A stretch of DNA of 64,000 nucleotides from Thermoguttaceae bacterium. Lineage in GTDB: Bacteria; Planctomycetota; Planctomycetia; Pirellulales; Thermoguttaceae. Positions 48,646-58,500 of this stretch are shown one piece after another. The stretch is from contig JANXBW010000002.1 of assembly GCA_025060325.1 (NCBI GenBank), forward strand, positions 186,001 through 250,000, given 5' to 3'. Position 1 is the first letter of the stretch; every line of letters starts with the position of its first letter. The notes under the pieces were generated by a model, which was given only the letters and a program-made list of their open reading frames with translations, had not been told where the DNA came from and ran no database searches. Position numbers and translations under genes: made by a program.

Positions 48646-49038
48646 ATGCCGAAGTCGAAAGCACTTACGCCGGAGGAGCTTAAGGCCTTCAAGAACCAGC
48701 TCCTCCAAATGCGGGCTCGTCTTCGCGGCGAGGTGACACATATGGCCGAGTCAGTGCTGGGGAGGAACTGGACCCAAGGAGGCGGTGAGTTATCGGTGGC
48801 CCCGACTCATCCAGCGGAACTTGGTGCCGAGAATTACGAGCAGGCCTTCGCCGTTAGTCTTATCGAAGCCCAAAGCAACATATTGGATCAAATTGAGCTG
48901 GCTTTGGAGCGGATCGAGGAAGGAACCTATGGCATCTGCGAGGAGTGCGGCTGCCAGATTCCTCGGGTCCGTCTTCACGCAGTGCCTTATGCAACCATGT
49001 GTGTAAAGTGTGCCGAAAAATCTGAGCGAAGGGCTTAA
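48646..49038 (+). CDS. DksA/TraR-family C4 zinc-finger protein
   Basis: This small RNA-polymerase-associated regulator has 130 residues from ATG 48646. A helical coiled-coil N-terminus (EELKAFKNQLLQMRARLRGEV) precedes the zinc finger Cys98-x2-Cys101-x17-Cys119-x2-Cys122, with YGICEECG and MCVKCAEK. The N-terminal extension is shorter than in E. coli DksA, as in many Gram-positive and planctomycete homologues, so a role in the ppGpp response is plausible but not certain. lspA starts 50 bp downstream, a pairing seen in other bacteria. Confidence 0.9.
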   Translation: MPKSKALTPEELKAFKNQLLQMRARLRGEVTHMAESVLGRNWTQGGGELSVAPTHPAELGAENYEQAFAVSLIEAQSNILDQIELALERIEEGTYGICEECGCQIPRVRLHAVPYATMCVKCAEKSERRA

Positions 49039-49088
49039 GCTGGAGCTTGATCATAAACGCCTGAGAACGGCAAGTTCGTTCGCCCAGG

Positions 49089-49706
49089 ATGAAAGTCAGT
49101 CTGGAAACCCGAGTTGCGCCTTCTTCGGGGTTCGACGTCTTTTCCGTGTGGCGATTCTTTATCACCGGCTGTGCATGCATCCTGGTTACCGCGGCAGACC
49201 TTTGGACAAAAGCTTGGGCTTTTGAATTGCTAGGCGGCCCGGGTGAGAAGCCAATTTGGTGGGTTTGGGAGGGCGTGTTCGGCTTCCAGACAACGCTTAA
49301 TGAGGGGGCGGTGTTCGGGTTGGGCCAAGGTTGGACCAACGCGTTTACGGCTTTTGGCGTCGCTGCGACCATCTTTCTCATCGGATGGTTCGTGTGGGTA
49401 GCGCCGCGGAATGACTTTTGGGTGTCCTTGGCCGTCGGGATTATTCTGGGCGGAATCTTTGGGAATCTTTACGACCGGCTAGGACTCCACGGATTGCGGT
49501 GGCAGGAAGCTTGGATCGCTGGCAGGCCACACGCCGTGGGTGAACCCGTGTACGCAGTCCGCGACTTTATCCTTGTCATGATTGGGCCTTATCATTGGCC
49601 GAATTTTAACCTCGCTGATAGCTCACTGGTGTGCGGCGTGGCGGGCCTTATCCTGAGGCTGTGGATGATCGAAGGTCGGGCGGCAACACACCGACCGTCA
49701 AGTTGA
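49089..49706 (+). CDS. lspA: Lipoprotein signal peptidase (signal peptidase II)
   Basis: This inner-membrane aspartic protease cleaves lipoprotein signals. The 205-residue protein has four hydrophobic segments. The family motifs are ADLWTKAWAF, NEGAVFGLGQG, the first catalytic Asp129 in GGIFGNLYDR, and the second, Asp177, in FNLADSS. The roughly 25-residue insert between the two Asp motifs makes it longer than E. coli LspA. It is needed for lipoproteins such as the OppA and the small lipoprotein in this window. Probably co-transcribed with the dksA-like gene. Confidence 0.95.
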   Translation: MKVSLETRVAPSSGFDVFSVWRFFITGCACILVTAADLWTKAWAFELLGGPGEKPIWWVWEGVFGFQTTLNEGAVFGLGQGWTNAFTAFGVAATIFLIGWFVWVAPRNDFWVSLAVGIILGGIFGNLYDRLGLHGLRWQEAWIAGRPHAVGEPVYAVRDFILVMIGPYHWPNFNLADSSLVCGVAGLILRLWMIEGRAATHRPSS

Positions 49707-50059
49707 TATCGTGTGAGGTGGCCAACGTGCTCAGGAAAAGCCTGGCCTCCCCGCCCATGCTCCGTTGAGTAAAAGCGAAGCATTGCCGCCCTGCTAGCTT
49801 ACGCCTTGCGAGCTGACCAAAAAGCCGGATCGCTTCCCGCCGCAGGGGACACGATAACGGGTTTTCCCCAGCCGCAGAACCGCGAGTTTCTCCCGATTTT
49901 CGGGGACCGAGCGCTCTCCAGCACTAATTCACCAGGAAAGGCCGAGGGCGTTCCGAGGCGCCCAAAGCCGACTGGGCTTCTCCTGGTCTAGCCGGCCATT
50001 CTTTCGGCAATTTAGATTCTCGGGCCCGCTACCGACCTCTCACCAGCATCACAAGCCCT
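49707..50059. other. Convergent intergenic region, no gene seen
   Basis: This is 353 bp between lspA and the sialidase-like gene. A 5-bp GCCCA/TGGGC stem is present near 49962-49979 without a T run. Nothing else was recognised. Confidence 0.4.
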
Positions 50060-51238
50060 TTATTCTTCCAGCTTCCAGTGCGCCTGGCGCAACACGGCGT
50101 AGGGCGATGAGGCCAAAACTTCGTACCACACCGTCAGCAAGGATCCATCCCCTAGCTGCACAGTGGAAGGGTACCCCAGGTCGGCTCCGGCGCCATCGTC
50201 GGAGATAACAATCGGCTCTGACCAGCTCCGGCCATTGTCCTCGCTGAGTCTTGCTTGATTGCCGAAAGGTGGACGCCTATGTCCGTAGCTCATAAGCAGG
50301 CGACCGTCTGCCAGGCGGAGCAAGTGCGAGGGCAATCCCCAAACTCCGATGGGATGCGGGACGGACCAAGTCTTGCCGCCATCGGCCGATTCGCTCTGCA
50401 AAGTTTCCCCGTCGTTGGGCCGATTATGGTTACGAATGTGGACAATGATAGTTCCGTCGCTGGCCTCCACTCCGTGAAGTTCATGATATTTTTGCAGCGA
50501 ATCTCCCGGCCGCACTGGGATGTCGCTAAGCCAATTCCAGGTAAGTCCATCGTCGACTGATTCGCACACACCTACGCGAACCTCCGACGCCCACAGCGAC
50601 TTGCCAGCGTAGAGTAGCCGGCCATTTCGCAAAACAAATGGTCCGTGGGGACTATTCACAGGGCAGCGATAACGCCCAGACCACGTAAGTCCCCCGTCTG
50701 TGGACCTGGCCATCCAGCAGTCAAGCACGGCGCGGCGGCCCTCGGCCGAGGTGCGAGCATGCGCCGCTTGCCAACGCCGGAGTCGCTCCGCAGGCCAGGC
50801 GTTTGGGTCCTCCGGCTTGGTCTTGAGAGCCTGCTCCAGGATCGGCTCATAAGCCACCGACGTAAAAGTTGTGGCAAGAAGCGTTCCCTGAGCTGTTTCC
50901 ACAATCCCTGCGTCACGATCGTCAATCGGGCTGTCAAAAATCACTTGTGGATACGTCCACGATTTGCCCTCATCGTAGGAGCGCATCAGCTCAACCCGGC
51001 CAAAAGGACACACATGCGCCTCCCGGCCGCCGGAATAGACCAACACCAAGTCACCATTTTTCCGCCGGGCTACGGTCGGCCAACCGTGATAAAGCCCGGA
51101 TTCGTGACTGATAACTTTCCTTTCCAAAACGACGGCCTTGGGAGCAGCTTTTGCGAACGGCCCTCGGCTCAGCATTAAAAGGCCCACAGCTCCCAAGCCG
51201 GAGCGCAAAAAAGTCCGCCGGCTTTCGCCCTTTCGCAT
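50060..51238 (-). CDS. Tat-exported sialidase-like (BNR/Asp-box) protein
   Basis: This is a 392-residue exported six-bladed propeller of the sialidase superfamily. ATG 51238 follows GGAGAG, and the N-terminus has a twin-arginine signal, SRRTFLRSGLGAVGLLML. Asp-box repeats are clear: SYDEGKSWTYP, STDGGLTWSGRY, SVDDGLTWNWL, SADGGKTWSVP and SEDNGRSWSEP. The conserved catalytic Arg triad, Tyr and Glu of true sialidases cannot be confirmed by eye, so a general glycoside-binding or hydrolase role is as far as the evidence goes. Confidence 0.85.
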   Translation of the reverse strand: MRKGESRRTFLRSGLGAVGLLMLSRGPFAKAAPKAVVLERKVISHESGLYHGWPTVARRKNGDLVLVYSGGREAHVCPFGRVELMRSYDEGKSWTYPQVIFDSPIDDRDAGIVETAQGTLLATTFTSVAYEPILEQALKTKPEDPNAWPAERLRRWQAAHARTSAEGRRAVLDCWMARSTDGGLTWSGRYRCPVNSPHGPFVLRNGRLLYAGKSLWASEVRVGVCESVDDGLTWNWLSDIPVRPGDSLQKYHELHGVEASDGTIIVHIRNHNRPNDGETLQSESADGGKTWSVPHPIGVWGLPSHLLRLADGRLLMSYGHRRPPFGNQARLSEDNGRSWSEPIVISDDGAGADLGYPSTVQLGDGSLLTVWYEVLASSPYAVLRQAHWKLEE

Positions 51239-51642
51239 GATCACACTCTCCAAGTCCTAGGGTGTTCACCAAAAAGCCCACCGCTGGAAGGTTGGTCCAT
51301 CCTATGCGGGCGGTTTAACGAGCCGTCTCACCTGCCAACCTAGGGCCGAACGCCAAGGTTATTGGCTTTTCCGAGGAGATGCAACCGGATTCCGGAGCCC
51401 TTCACACCGGTGGATTGATTTTGCTACCCTGACCAAGAGAATGGACTTGATGAGCGATGCTGGTCGCATCGGAAGCGTCTAACACTTTAGACAGGCCAAA
51501 AAGCTGTTGACAACCGGGACGAAAACGCCGGTGCGGCCAAGTCTGTTTAGAAGAGCAGAACCTAGCGGTAGGTCAAGCGACGCAAAATGCCCGCTGGCAG
51601 CTAGTGTTCCCGGGCAGGCCCCTTTTGGGGTAGCCGTTTTCG
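51239..51642. other. Divergent intergenic region
   Basis: This is 404 bp between divergent genes. A TTGACA lies at 51508, but no matching -10 follows at 16-18 bases. CCCCTTTTGGGG near 51620 is a short hairpin. No gene was seen. Confidence 0.4.
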
Positions 51643-52770
51643 ATGGAAGAGAAACCCCTCCGGACGGAAATTGAATGCGCTTATTGCCTCCAGCCGTTCT
51701 CTGCTCCGCCCATATCGGAGCAGGAGCTTATCTGCCCCTATTGCGGCTTTCGCCAACTTGTGAGAAAGCCCCGGCCACAAGCGGAGCATCCGTCAGACGG
51801 ACCCGGCGCGCCGGTTCCTAGCATGTTCCGAAATGGCGGCACGCCGAGCATGCCACCGCCTGCTTCGACGCTTCTCCCAAGTGGCCATGGTTTGGAGGCA
51901 GTGACCCCGTCACCCCCAGAGTTGTCACATCCCCCCGGCCAATCATACGTGGCCAATTCACTGGTGCCGGCCGGGGTGAAACCGCCGCCCCGAGTTGCCA
52001 CACCTCCCCTCCCGACTAAGCCACTCGAATCGCAGTCGCTGGAGCCTGAGGGGATTGTTGCCGAGGAAAAGCCAGCACCCACCTCCTCCGCGCGGCCACG
52101 TCGCCGGGGGAGGCGGTGGAGTTTGGGTCCACTGACAGAGGCGAGCTCACTTGTCACTATTGCCGCCGTTTCGCTAGCGGCGGCTCTTGCCGGCTTTGCT
52201 GCGGGTTTTTGGGTTGGCCGATACGGGCGGAACGTTCTTACCAGCTCCACTCAGGGCGCTAGCTGGGCGGCACACGGTCAGCGACGCATCCTTGTGGAGG
52301 GCCGGATTACCTTCCGACCTGATCCCCTCTCGGGCCAACCGGATGCGGGGGCTGTGATCATCCTCCTGCCGGCCAACAATTTGCCTAGCAAAACTTTGCC
52401 AGTGGAGGGTCTGCGTCCCTTCGAGCCGCCTCGCTCTGACGCCCTGGGGCCCAGGGCCGTTGCCGAACTCGGCGGTACTACGGAGCGGGCCGACGAGTCC
52501 GGTCGTTTTATGCTCGTCTTGTCGCCGGGTGAATATTACGTGCTTATCATTTCTCGAAAAACTCGACGGCCCCAGGGGGCACCTATCCGCCCATCGGACT
52601 TGGCGGCTATGCGGAAGTATTTCTACGCCGCTGAAGACCTAATCGGAACGGCAAAGTACCATTGGTCTCTTTACCGATTTCGCGAAGGCAAATACACCGT
52701 TGACCATAATTTCGGGCTAGACGAAGGAAACCAAGTTTTTGATCCATTAAACGAGATCCGTACCGACTAG
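51643..52770 (+). CDS. Zinc-ribbon membrane protein of unknown function
   Basis: This 375-residue protein has three parts. Residues 10-36 form a double CxxC zinc ribbon (Cys12/15 and Cys31/34). Residues 40-165 are Pro/Ser-rich and disordered, ending in RPRRRGRRW. One membrane helix follows at about 169-191 (LVTIAAVSLAAALAGF), with the basic stretch before it placing the ribbon in the cytoplasm. The outer part (215-375) contains a beta-sandwich-like segment, ILVEGRITFRPDPLSGQPDAG then ESGRFMLVLSPGEYYVLI, as in carboxypeptidase-regulatory-like domains. I do not recognise a named family. Confidence 0.75.
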   Translation: MEEKPLRTEIECAYCLQPFSAPPISEQELICPYCGFRQLVRKPRPQAEHPSDGPGAPVPSMFRNGGTPSMPPPASTLLPSGHGLEAVTPSPPELSHPPGQSYVANSLVPAGVKPPPRVATPPLPTKPLESQSLEPEGIVAEEKPAPTSSARPRRRGRRWSLGPLTEASSLVTIAAVSLAAALAGFAAGFWVGRYGRNVLTSSTQGASWAAHGQRRILVEGRITFRPDPLSGQPDAGAVIILLPANNLPSKTLPVEGLRPFEPPRSDALGPRAVAELGGTTERADESGRFMLVLSPGEYYVLIISRKTRRPQGAPIRPSDLAAMRKYFYAAEDLIGTAKYHWSLYRFREGKYTVDHNFGLDEGNQVFDPLNEIRTD

Positions 52771-53123
52771 CAAAACCCCAAGTCACAAAGCTCTCGCGTT
52801 GCGCAGATAAATGGCTTTGTGCTGTCTCATTGAGGTTTCCCATAAGGCACCCGTGTCCGGGGCTTTGGACCGTAGTGCGTTTCATAAACGTGAGCCGAAC
52901 CTGCTAGGCCCGTCAAGCACGCCGGACCCTAAAACGTCGGTGTACAGGGTCCGGACGCTTAGGGAGGATTCACGCAGTATGCCTTCCGCAATAGGCGAGT
53001 GGGCACCCCTGAACTGACTCCGCTTAGTACGAGCTAAAACTTCGAAGTCGCACAAACTTTCAAAAGAAGATCTAAGTTGACAAAAGCTGCCACCTGGACC
53101 ACCGACGAAGCGTAAACTGCACC
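52771..53123. other. Intergenic region upstream of MazG-like gene
   Basis: This is 353 bp without an accepted gene. TTGACA at 53076 has no -10 at the right distance. No terminator was found after the zinc-ribbon gene. Confidence 0.4.
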
Positions 53124-53498
53124 ATGGACGACCAGTCCACGACCCTTGCTCAGCTGCGGGAAATGATCCAGCGATTTGTCGCCGAGCGCGACTGGGGCCA
53201 GTTCCATACGCCAAAAAACTTGGCCATGTCTCTTGCCATTGAAGCCGCCGAGGTGATGGAAGTTTTCCAGTGGTTGACCCCTGAAGAGTCATGGTCACTG
53301 AGGGAGGAGTGTCCCGAAAAAGAAGCGCTTTGCGACGAATTGGCCGACGTTCTCGCTTATCTCTTAGCTATCTCCAACCAGCTTAACATCGATTTAGCCT
53401 CGGCCCTGAAGCGAAAGATGGCCAAGAATGAGGCAAAGTATCCGGTTGAGGAGTACCGCGGGCGTTACGGCCCGCGAGACAATCGAGCGCCTCGGTAA
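53124..53498 (+). CDS. MazG-type nucleotide pyrophosphohydrolase (dCTP pyrophosphatase-like)
   Basis: This small all-alpha house-cleaning enzyme of 124 residues converts NTP or dNTP to NMP and pyrophosphate. The magnesium-binding pattern is Glu40-x2-Glu43 in IEAAEVMEVFQW and Glu72-x2-Asp75 in DELADVLAYLL. Preceding NLAMSLA and the C-terminal KMAKNEAKYP are typical of the DCTPP1/MazG-like subgroup. It is a single-domain form, unlike the two-domain E. coli MazG. The gene stands alone upstream of the chemotaxis locus, on the opposite strand. Confidence 0.9.
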   Translation: MDDQSTTLAQLREMIQRFVAERDWGQFHTPKNLAMSLAIEAAEVMEVFQWLTPEESWSLREECPEKEALCDELADVLAYLLAISNQLNIDLASALKRKMAKNEAKYPVEEYRGRYGPRDNRAPR

Positions 53499-53816
53499 CG
53501 GGGCCGCGCTGGCCGGCGCGAACCCTGCTGCCATATCCACCGGCTGAGCCCGCCTCGTCCGCCTCCGAGTCAGCCAAGCCACAGCACCGGACCCTCCGCG
53601 AACTTGGCTTTTCCGTGCGCCAGGCCGATTTCCCCGTGCGCCGGGATCGAACCTCCCCAAGTTACAAACTTTCCTTCGGAAGATCGCGTGAAAAGGTCGG
53701 AAGCCACCCAATCCGATGAGACAGTTCTTGAATCGCGGAACCAAAGCCCTTTATGGGGAGCGTCAGCCAGAGGTGCCTTTCGGTCCGCCCGTCGGCATCA
53801 TAAGAAACTCACCTTC
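53499..53816. other. Convergent intergenic region, no gene seen
   Basis: This is 318 bp between the MazG-like gene and cheD. A short direct repeat, CCGTGCGCC, occurs twice about 25 bp apart near 53614-53645. No terminator was identified. Confidence 0.4.
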
Positions 53817-54389
53817 TTATAGCATCCGAGGAGATTCCCCAACCACCTGAACGAGAAGCCGGCCGGTTGCTAAGTCAAAAACAATCCGTCGACCTTTCGT
53901 TCCCGCTACGTCCTGGGCCACTACCGGGATGGAAGCTGCTTGGAGGCATTTAATCGCCTTCTCGATGTTCGCCTCGCCAATCTGAAGCGGACCATTTGTA
54001 GGAAACATGCAGGCGCCACCAGCGAGCTTGGCAACTAACTCGTCGCTGGGCACCCCAAGCATCTGCAATTTTTCCTGGAGGAAACGAATAGCCGTGTCGA
54101 CGAACTTGCCTGGCACCTGGCTTGGTTGTCCATTGGATTGCGGCAAAACTGTGTGGGCCATTCCCCCCACCCTGCTTCGGGGATGCCACAGGCAGATCCC
54201 GAGGCAGGAGCCAAGCACAGCCGTCAACTTAGTGGGGGGTCGACCGACCACTGCCTGGCCCATCCCCACGCTGATGGTCTCTTCCGCTACTCGGTCCGAA
54301 AACATATGGCTTCGCTGCTCCAAACCGATCGCATAAGCTGCGTGACATTGCTCAAGGGAGGGTTCGCCAATCTTTACCGATCCGACCAT
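53817..54389 (-). CDS. cheD: Chemoreceptor glutamine deamidase CheD
   Basis: CheD deamidates glutamines on chemoreceptors and binds CheC. The 190-residue reading has the active-site set Thr56, Cys62 and His79 (LTAVLGSCLGICLW, then GGMAHTVLP). Their spacings of 6 and 17 equal those of Thr21, Cys27 and His44 in the Thermotoga enzyme. The C-terminal region KGRRIVFDLATGRL is also typical. ATG 54389 has no ribosome site; ATG 54305 (162 residues) is closer to the usual length, so the start is uncertain. It is the last gene of the cheW-R-A-C-D series. Confidence 0.92.
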   Translation of the reverse strand: MVGSVKIGEPSLEQCHAAYAIGLEQRSHMFSDRVAEETISVGMGQAVVGRPPTKLTAVLGSCLGICLWHPRSRVGGMAHTVLPQSNGQPSQVPGKFVDTAIRFLQEKLQMLGVPSDELVAKLAGGACMFPTNGPLQIGEANIEKAIKCLQAASIPVVAQDVAGTKGRRIVFDLATGRLLVQVVGESPRML

Positions 54390-54601
54390 AGAACAAAACA
54401 GGCAAGTAACGCGACGACTTTTTCAGTGACAAACGGTCGCCATAAACCAAATTCAATTACTCATCTCTTCGCGGTAACATGCCCTGAGTAATCCCTTTCT
54501 GATTATGTGGATGTTCAAAAACCATTGAGCCACGCTACGAAGGGGCAAAAGAATGGGCGCAGCTAATTGCCGAGGCCCACCTGAAGGGCCGTGCCCCGGC
54601 A

Positions 54602-55249
54602 TCAAACCGATGACCTACATCGAGAAATCACCGGCCGCAATGAACGGTTCATCGTCTCCTGAAGTTCGGGGCTTGGGAGGAATAACACCCACCAGCTAAG
54701 ATTCTGATCCCCGCGTGTGAAGCGCGTGCGCGACACCACAACGTAGTCGGAGTACTGAAGCTGAAGGGCCAAAGCTTGCTGCAAGACACTCTGGGCAAAG
54801 TCACACACAAGTGTCGGCGCTGAAGGAACAAGCTCGTGGTCGATCATCCGGCTCAAAGCGTTGACGTAAGCACATCCTAGGATGTTGCCAGTTTCCAAAA
54901 GGGCCGAGCGCTCCAATTCGCTCCAGCACTCCTGTTGCTGCGTGATGACGCCAGTTAAGGCAGCGGCTAGTGCCCGGGCACTTTGCTGGTCAAAATGCAG
55001 GAGGATTTCCCCAGCTAGCGGCGGCCGAAGCGTAAGCACAACGAGGACACTCACCGACTCGTCAAGTCCCAACTGAGCCGAAACGGCCTCCAGAGGAACG
55101 GCCTGAACATCCTCTAGCTCAAGGTCTATAACCTCCCCCACCCATCGGGACATAGCTACTGAAGCTTCGCGCGTCGCAGAAGTCAACAGCTGTCGGAAGA
55201 TGGAAATCCTCTCCCGCCAGCTTGCGCACGGATAGATCGCGGACTCCAT
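54602..55249 (-). CDS. cheC: CheC-type chemotaxis phosphatase
   Basis: CheC removes phosphate from CheY-P. The 215-residue product from ATG 55249 has two homologous halves. The second active site is intact: Ser115-x3-Glu119-x2-Asn122 in SALLETGN, followed 23 residues later by Pro145. In the first half the matching place reads SATREASV, with Val where Asn belongs, so only one site should work. It lies beside cheD, its usual partner, and 287 bp beyond cheA. CheX-like single-site proteins are an alternative, but the two-half layout favours CheC. Confidence 0.82.
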   Translation of the reverse strand: MESAIYPCASWRERISIFRQLLTSATREASVAMSRWVGEVIDLELEDVQAVPLEAVSAQLGLDESVSVLVVLTLRPPLAGEILLHFDQQSARALAAALTGVITQQQECWSELERSALLETGNILGCAYVNALSRMIDHELVPSAPTLVCDFAQSVLQQALALQLQYSDYVVVSRTRFTRGDQNLSWWVLFLPSPELQETMNRSLRPVISRCRSSV

Positions 55250-55536
55250 AAGCACTACCCCCGAAACTGGTTAGCTCTCAAATGGCTCAAGTTTTCCCGA
55301 ATAAGTGAACAAAATTCTGGTTCTCTAACTCCCCACTACGGCTGCCCCTCTCCGCGAGTGTTCGCTTTGAAGCCTAACTTCCTCCCAAAGGAAAATTGGC
55401 TTCCTTTCTCAACCCTAGCACACTCCAACCGGCTTTTTCCCAACCCCTTAACACAGTTCTTAGGCCTGCCGCTCTTCGATCCCCCACCTATCACGCTGAC
55501 CACCAACTCAAGTGGATCCGTTCCGTGCTCGCCTAA

Positions 55537-58500
55537 TCACCAGCGGACTCCGCCTCCTCCCGAAGCCATTTCCACAAGCGCAGCCACATCAAGAATGAGA
55601 GCCACGCTCCCGTCTCCAAGGATACTTGCGCCGGTCAGCCCCGGAATATTCCGATAGTTGTCAGCTAGTGACTTAATCACCAAGTCTTCTTCCCCAATAA
55701 CATGATCCACATGGAGTCCAATCTCGCGATGCCGATCCGCGAGAATCACAAGGGTGACCCTATCTGTGCCCTGCGCTTCTGCCCCTTGACCGCGCGAAAA
55801 CTCTCCGAAAGCGCCATAGTTCCAAATAAACAGCTCTTGCAGCCGACAAATGGGGATTACCCGGCCCCGTACGATCGCAGTGGGTACCCCTTGAACGGTA
55901 GCGATATCCGAATGAGCAAGCTGAACAATCTCCACAATTGTGTCCACTGGTATCGCGAAAGTATTTTGTGTGACTCGGACCAGTAAACTCGGCAGGATTG
56001 CCAACGTAAGCGGCAGTTTGATCGTAAATGTGGTGCCGACACCGGGTTCCGTGTGCAGCTCCACACTGCCGTTGAGGGCTTCGATCTTGGCCTTGACAAT
56101 GTCCATTCCCATTCCGCGGCCGGAGATCTCGGTGACCTTCTCCGCCGTGCTTAGCCCTGGTCGCCAAATAAGTTGATAAATTTCTTGCGGGCTGAGCCGT
56201 TCTGCCTCTGCAGGTGTTAAAAAGCCTTTTTCCACGGCTTTACGGCGAATTTTCTCAGCATCTAATCCCCTCCCGTCATCGCTCACGCGGATGACAATGG
56301 CATTCCCTTTGTGACAAGCCTCCAGAAGCAAAGTGCCTTCCGCCGGTTTGCCGCGGCGGACCCGCTCCTCCGGCGGCTCGATCCCATGGTCGGCCGCATT
56401 ACGCACCAAGTGGATGAGCGGATCCGTTAGCTCGTCAATCATCCGCTTGTCAAGCTCCGTCTTCTCCCCATTGATAACCAGACGGATCTGCTTGCCGCTT
56501 GAGCGAACTAAATCGCGCACCACACGCTTAAATCGGTGGAACAATGGCCCGATCGGTACCATCCGAGTGTTCATCACCGTCTGCTGGAGCCGGTCAGTAA
56601 TCCGGTCAAGCTGATGAACACTGACGCGAAGCTCATTGGTGACAGCCCGCAAATCCACCCACTGCCGCTGCTCGGCCTCAAGCTCCTCGAGTAAATTCCA
56701 GATGGTCTGCGTCTGAGACGAGCCGTGCGTGATCGGACCCGCGGTGACCTGCGAGCCGTTGCGGTGCATCCGCGCGATGAGTTCCCGCAGCGAGCGGATC
56801 GTCTGAGCCATAGCACTTTCGGCCATTTTGGCCCGGAGGCTTTCCACGAGCTGATTGAGCCTGGCCCGCTGGATGACAAGTTCGCCGGTTAGGTTCATCA
56901 ACTCGTCCAGACGCTCGATATCCACACGAAGTGTCTCACCCACCTGGGCAGTACCCGTTGACGAGCGAGCTCCGCCCGGGTGCGTTTCCCGACCAACCCC
57001 GTCTCCAACCTTCTGAGCAGATCGACTTGGCACGCCCCGGGAAGCCTGCGCTTCCGCCCGTGGCACTAACTCCGTCCCTTTGGGCCCTGTAAGGTTACCC
57101 GCTGTCGACACGTTACCCGGCCGCCCAACGGGCGATTCTTCCCTAGTGCTTTTCGCCTCCGGGGAACGCTTTGCATCATCAACAGGACTGGCCGAAATAC
57201 CTGGCGTATGCGCCGCCGAGATAGCGCCACCCGGCTCTGAGAACTCCTGGGATAACTCCGCCGCCGGAGACGCTTCCCCGACAACGCGACAAATGACAAC
57301 TTGGTGCACGCCCCCAACACTCAGCTGACGGCGAATGACTTCCGGCGCCGCGTCGCTCCAACACGCAAACAAAAGCCCCGCTACATTTTCCGCTTCTTCC
57401 AAGCACTCACCCGGTGGATGGCAATACACAACTTCCCCAAGGCTGGCGAGCTTTTCGAGGACCAAGCGGGCTTTAAGCCCGACAAGCTGCACCTGCTTGC
57501 CAAAAAGGACAAGCCCCACATAACCTATTCGCATCTCAAAGGGCCGAGCCACGAGGCAACTTGCCGCCTGGTCCCACAAAGAGCGAAATTCTTCTGGCAC
57601 CTCCTCGGGGACGGGTCGTTTTCCAAGTGCGGATGAATGAGCTCCGCCGACCGGAGTAGGGTTGTCGGGAAGCTGCGCTTGAATCGAAGTATGCCCGACT
57701 GGGCCGCAGCTAGCCTCTGCATGCTCAAGGAGCTTGGTTTGCTGACTTAATCTGACGGCTGGTTCGCAAAGAACCGCGTTATCTTGGATTCCCCCCGCCA
57801 ATTTGTCGACGTAATTCCGTAGGGCATCCACCACGTGGAGAAGGGCCTCCACATGATTCGGCTCAAGCGGATGCCGTTTTTCGCTTAGGGTCTGAAGGAA
57901 GTCCTCGGCCAAATGAGCAAGCTTTGCTGCCCGACGCAAACCCACGGCGGCTGCCGCGCCTTTTAACCGATGGGCTATCACCATCAACTTTTCCGCCGCA
58001 TGCGGATCGCCATCTTCCTCGCAGGAAAGGAGCGCTTCATGAAGCTCGTCTAGACTGGAGCGGGCTTCGTCGACAAATATGGGAAGATAGTTTGCCGCCA
58101 AACCTCCGCTTATGTCATCATCCACAACCCCAGCAAAAGGATCTTCTGCCTGGCCTGCTGCCGGAATAGTTCGCCTGGCCGTGTGCTCTTCCGGCGCAGC
58201 GACCGCTTCCACTGGCTCCACACGTTGGCTTTGCGACGTGTTAATGGCTGCCGTAGGCACTGTTTCCCCAAGGTCCGCTTTCGGAGAAGCAAAACAACCG
58301 GCCCCATCCCCCAAAGGTTCTGCCCCTACCTCAGCGCCGGGGCAAGCCGCAGCTTCCTCTGGCCCTTCTTCCACCAAGCGATCTCCACCAAACTGGCGGA
58401 TAGCTTCGTTGACAATCTCTTCTGCATGAGAAAGCTGCGACAAGATTGCCTCAGCATCGCGTTGGCTACCTATTGGGCGTTCTGCCCCTGCTTGTTGGAG

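Noticed and set aside
48365-48736. 123-codon frame overlapping the dksA-like gene
   Set aside because: It runs through the stem-loop and into the zinc-finger gene in another frame; no ribosome site or motif.
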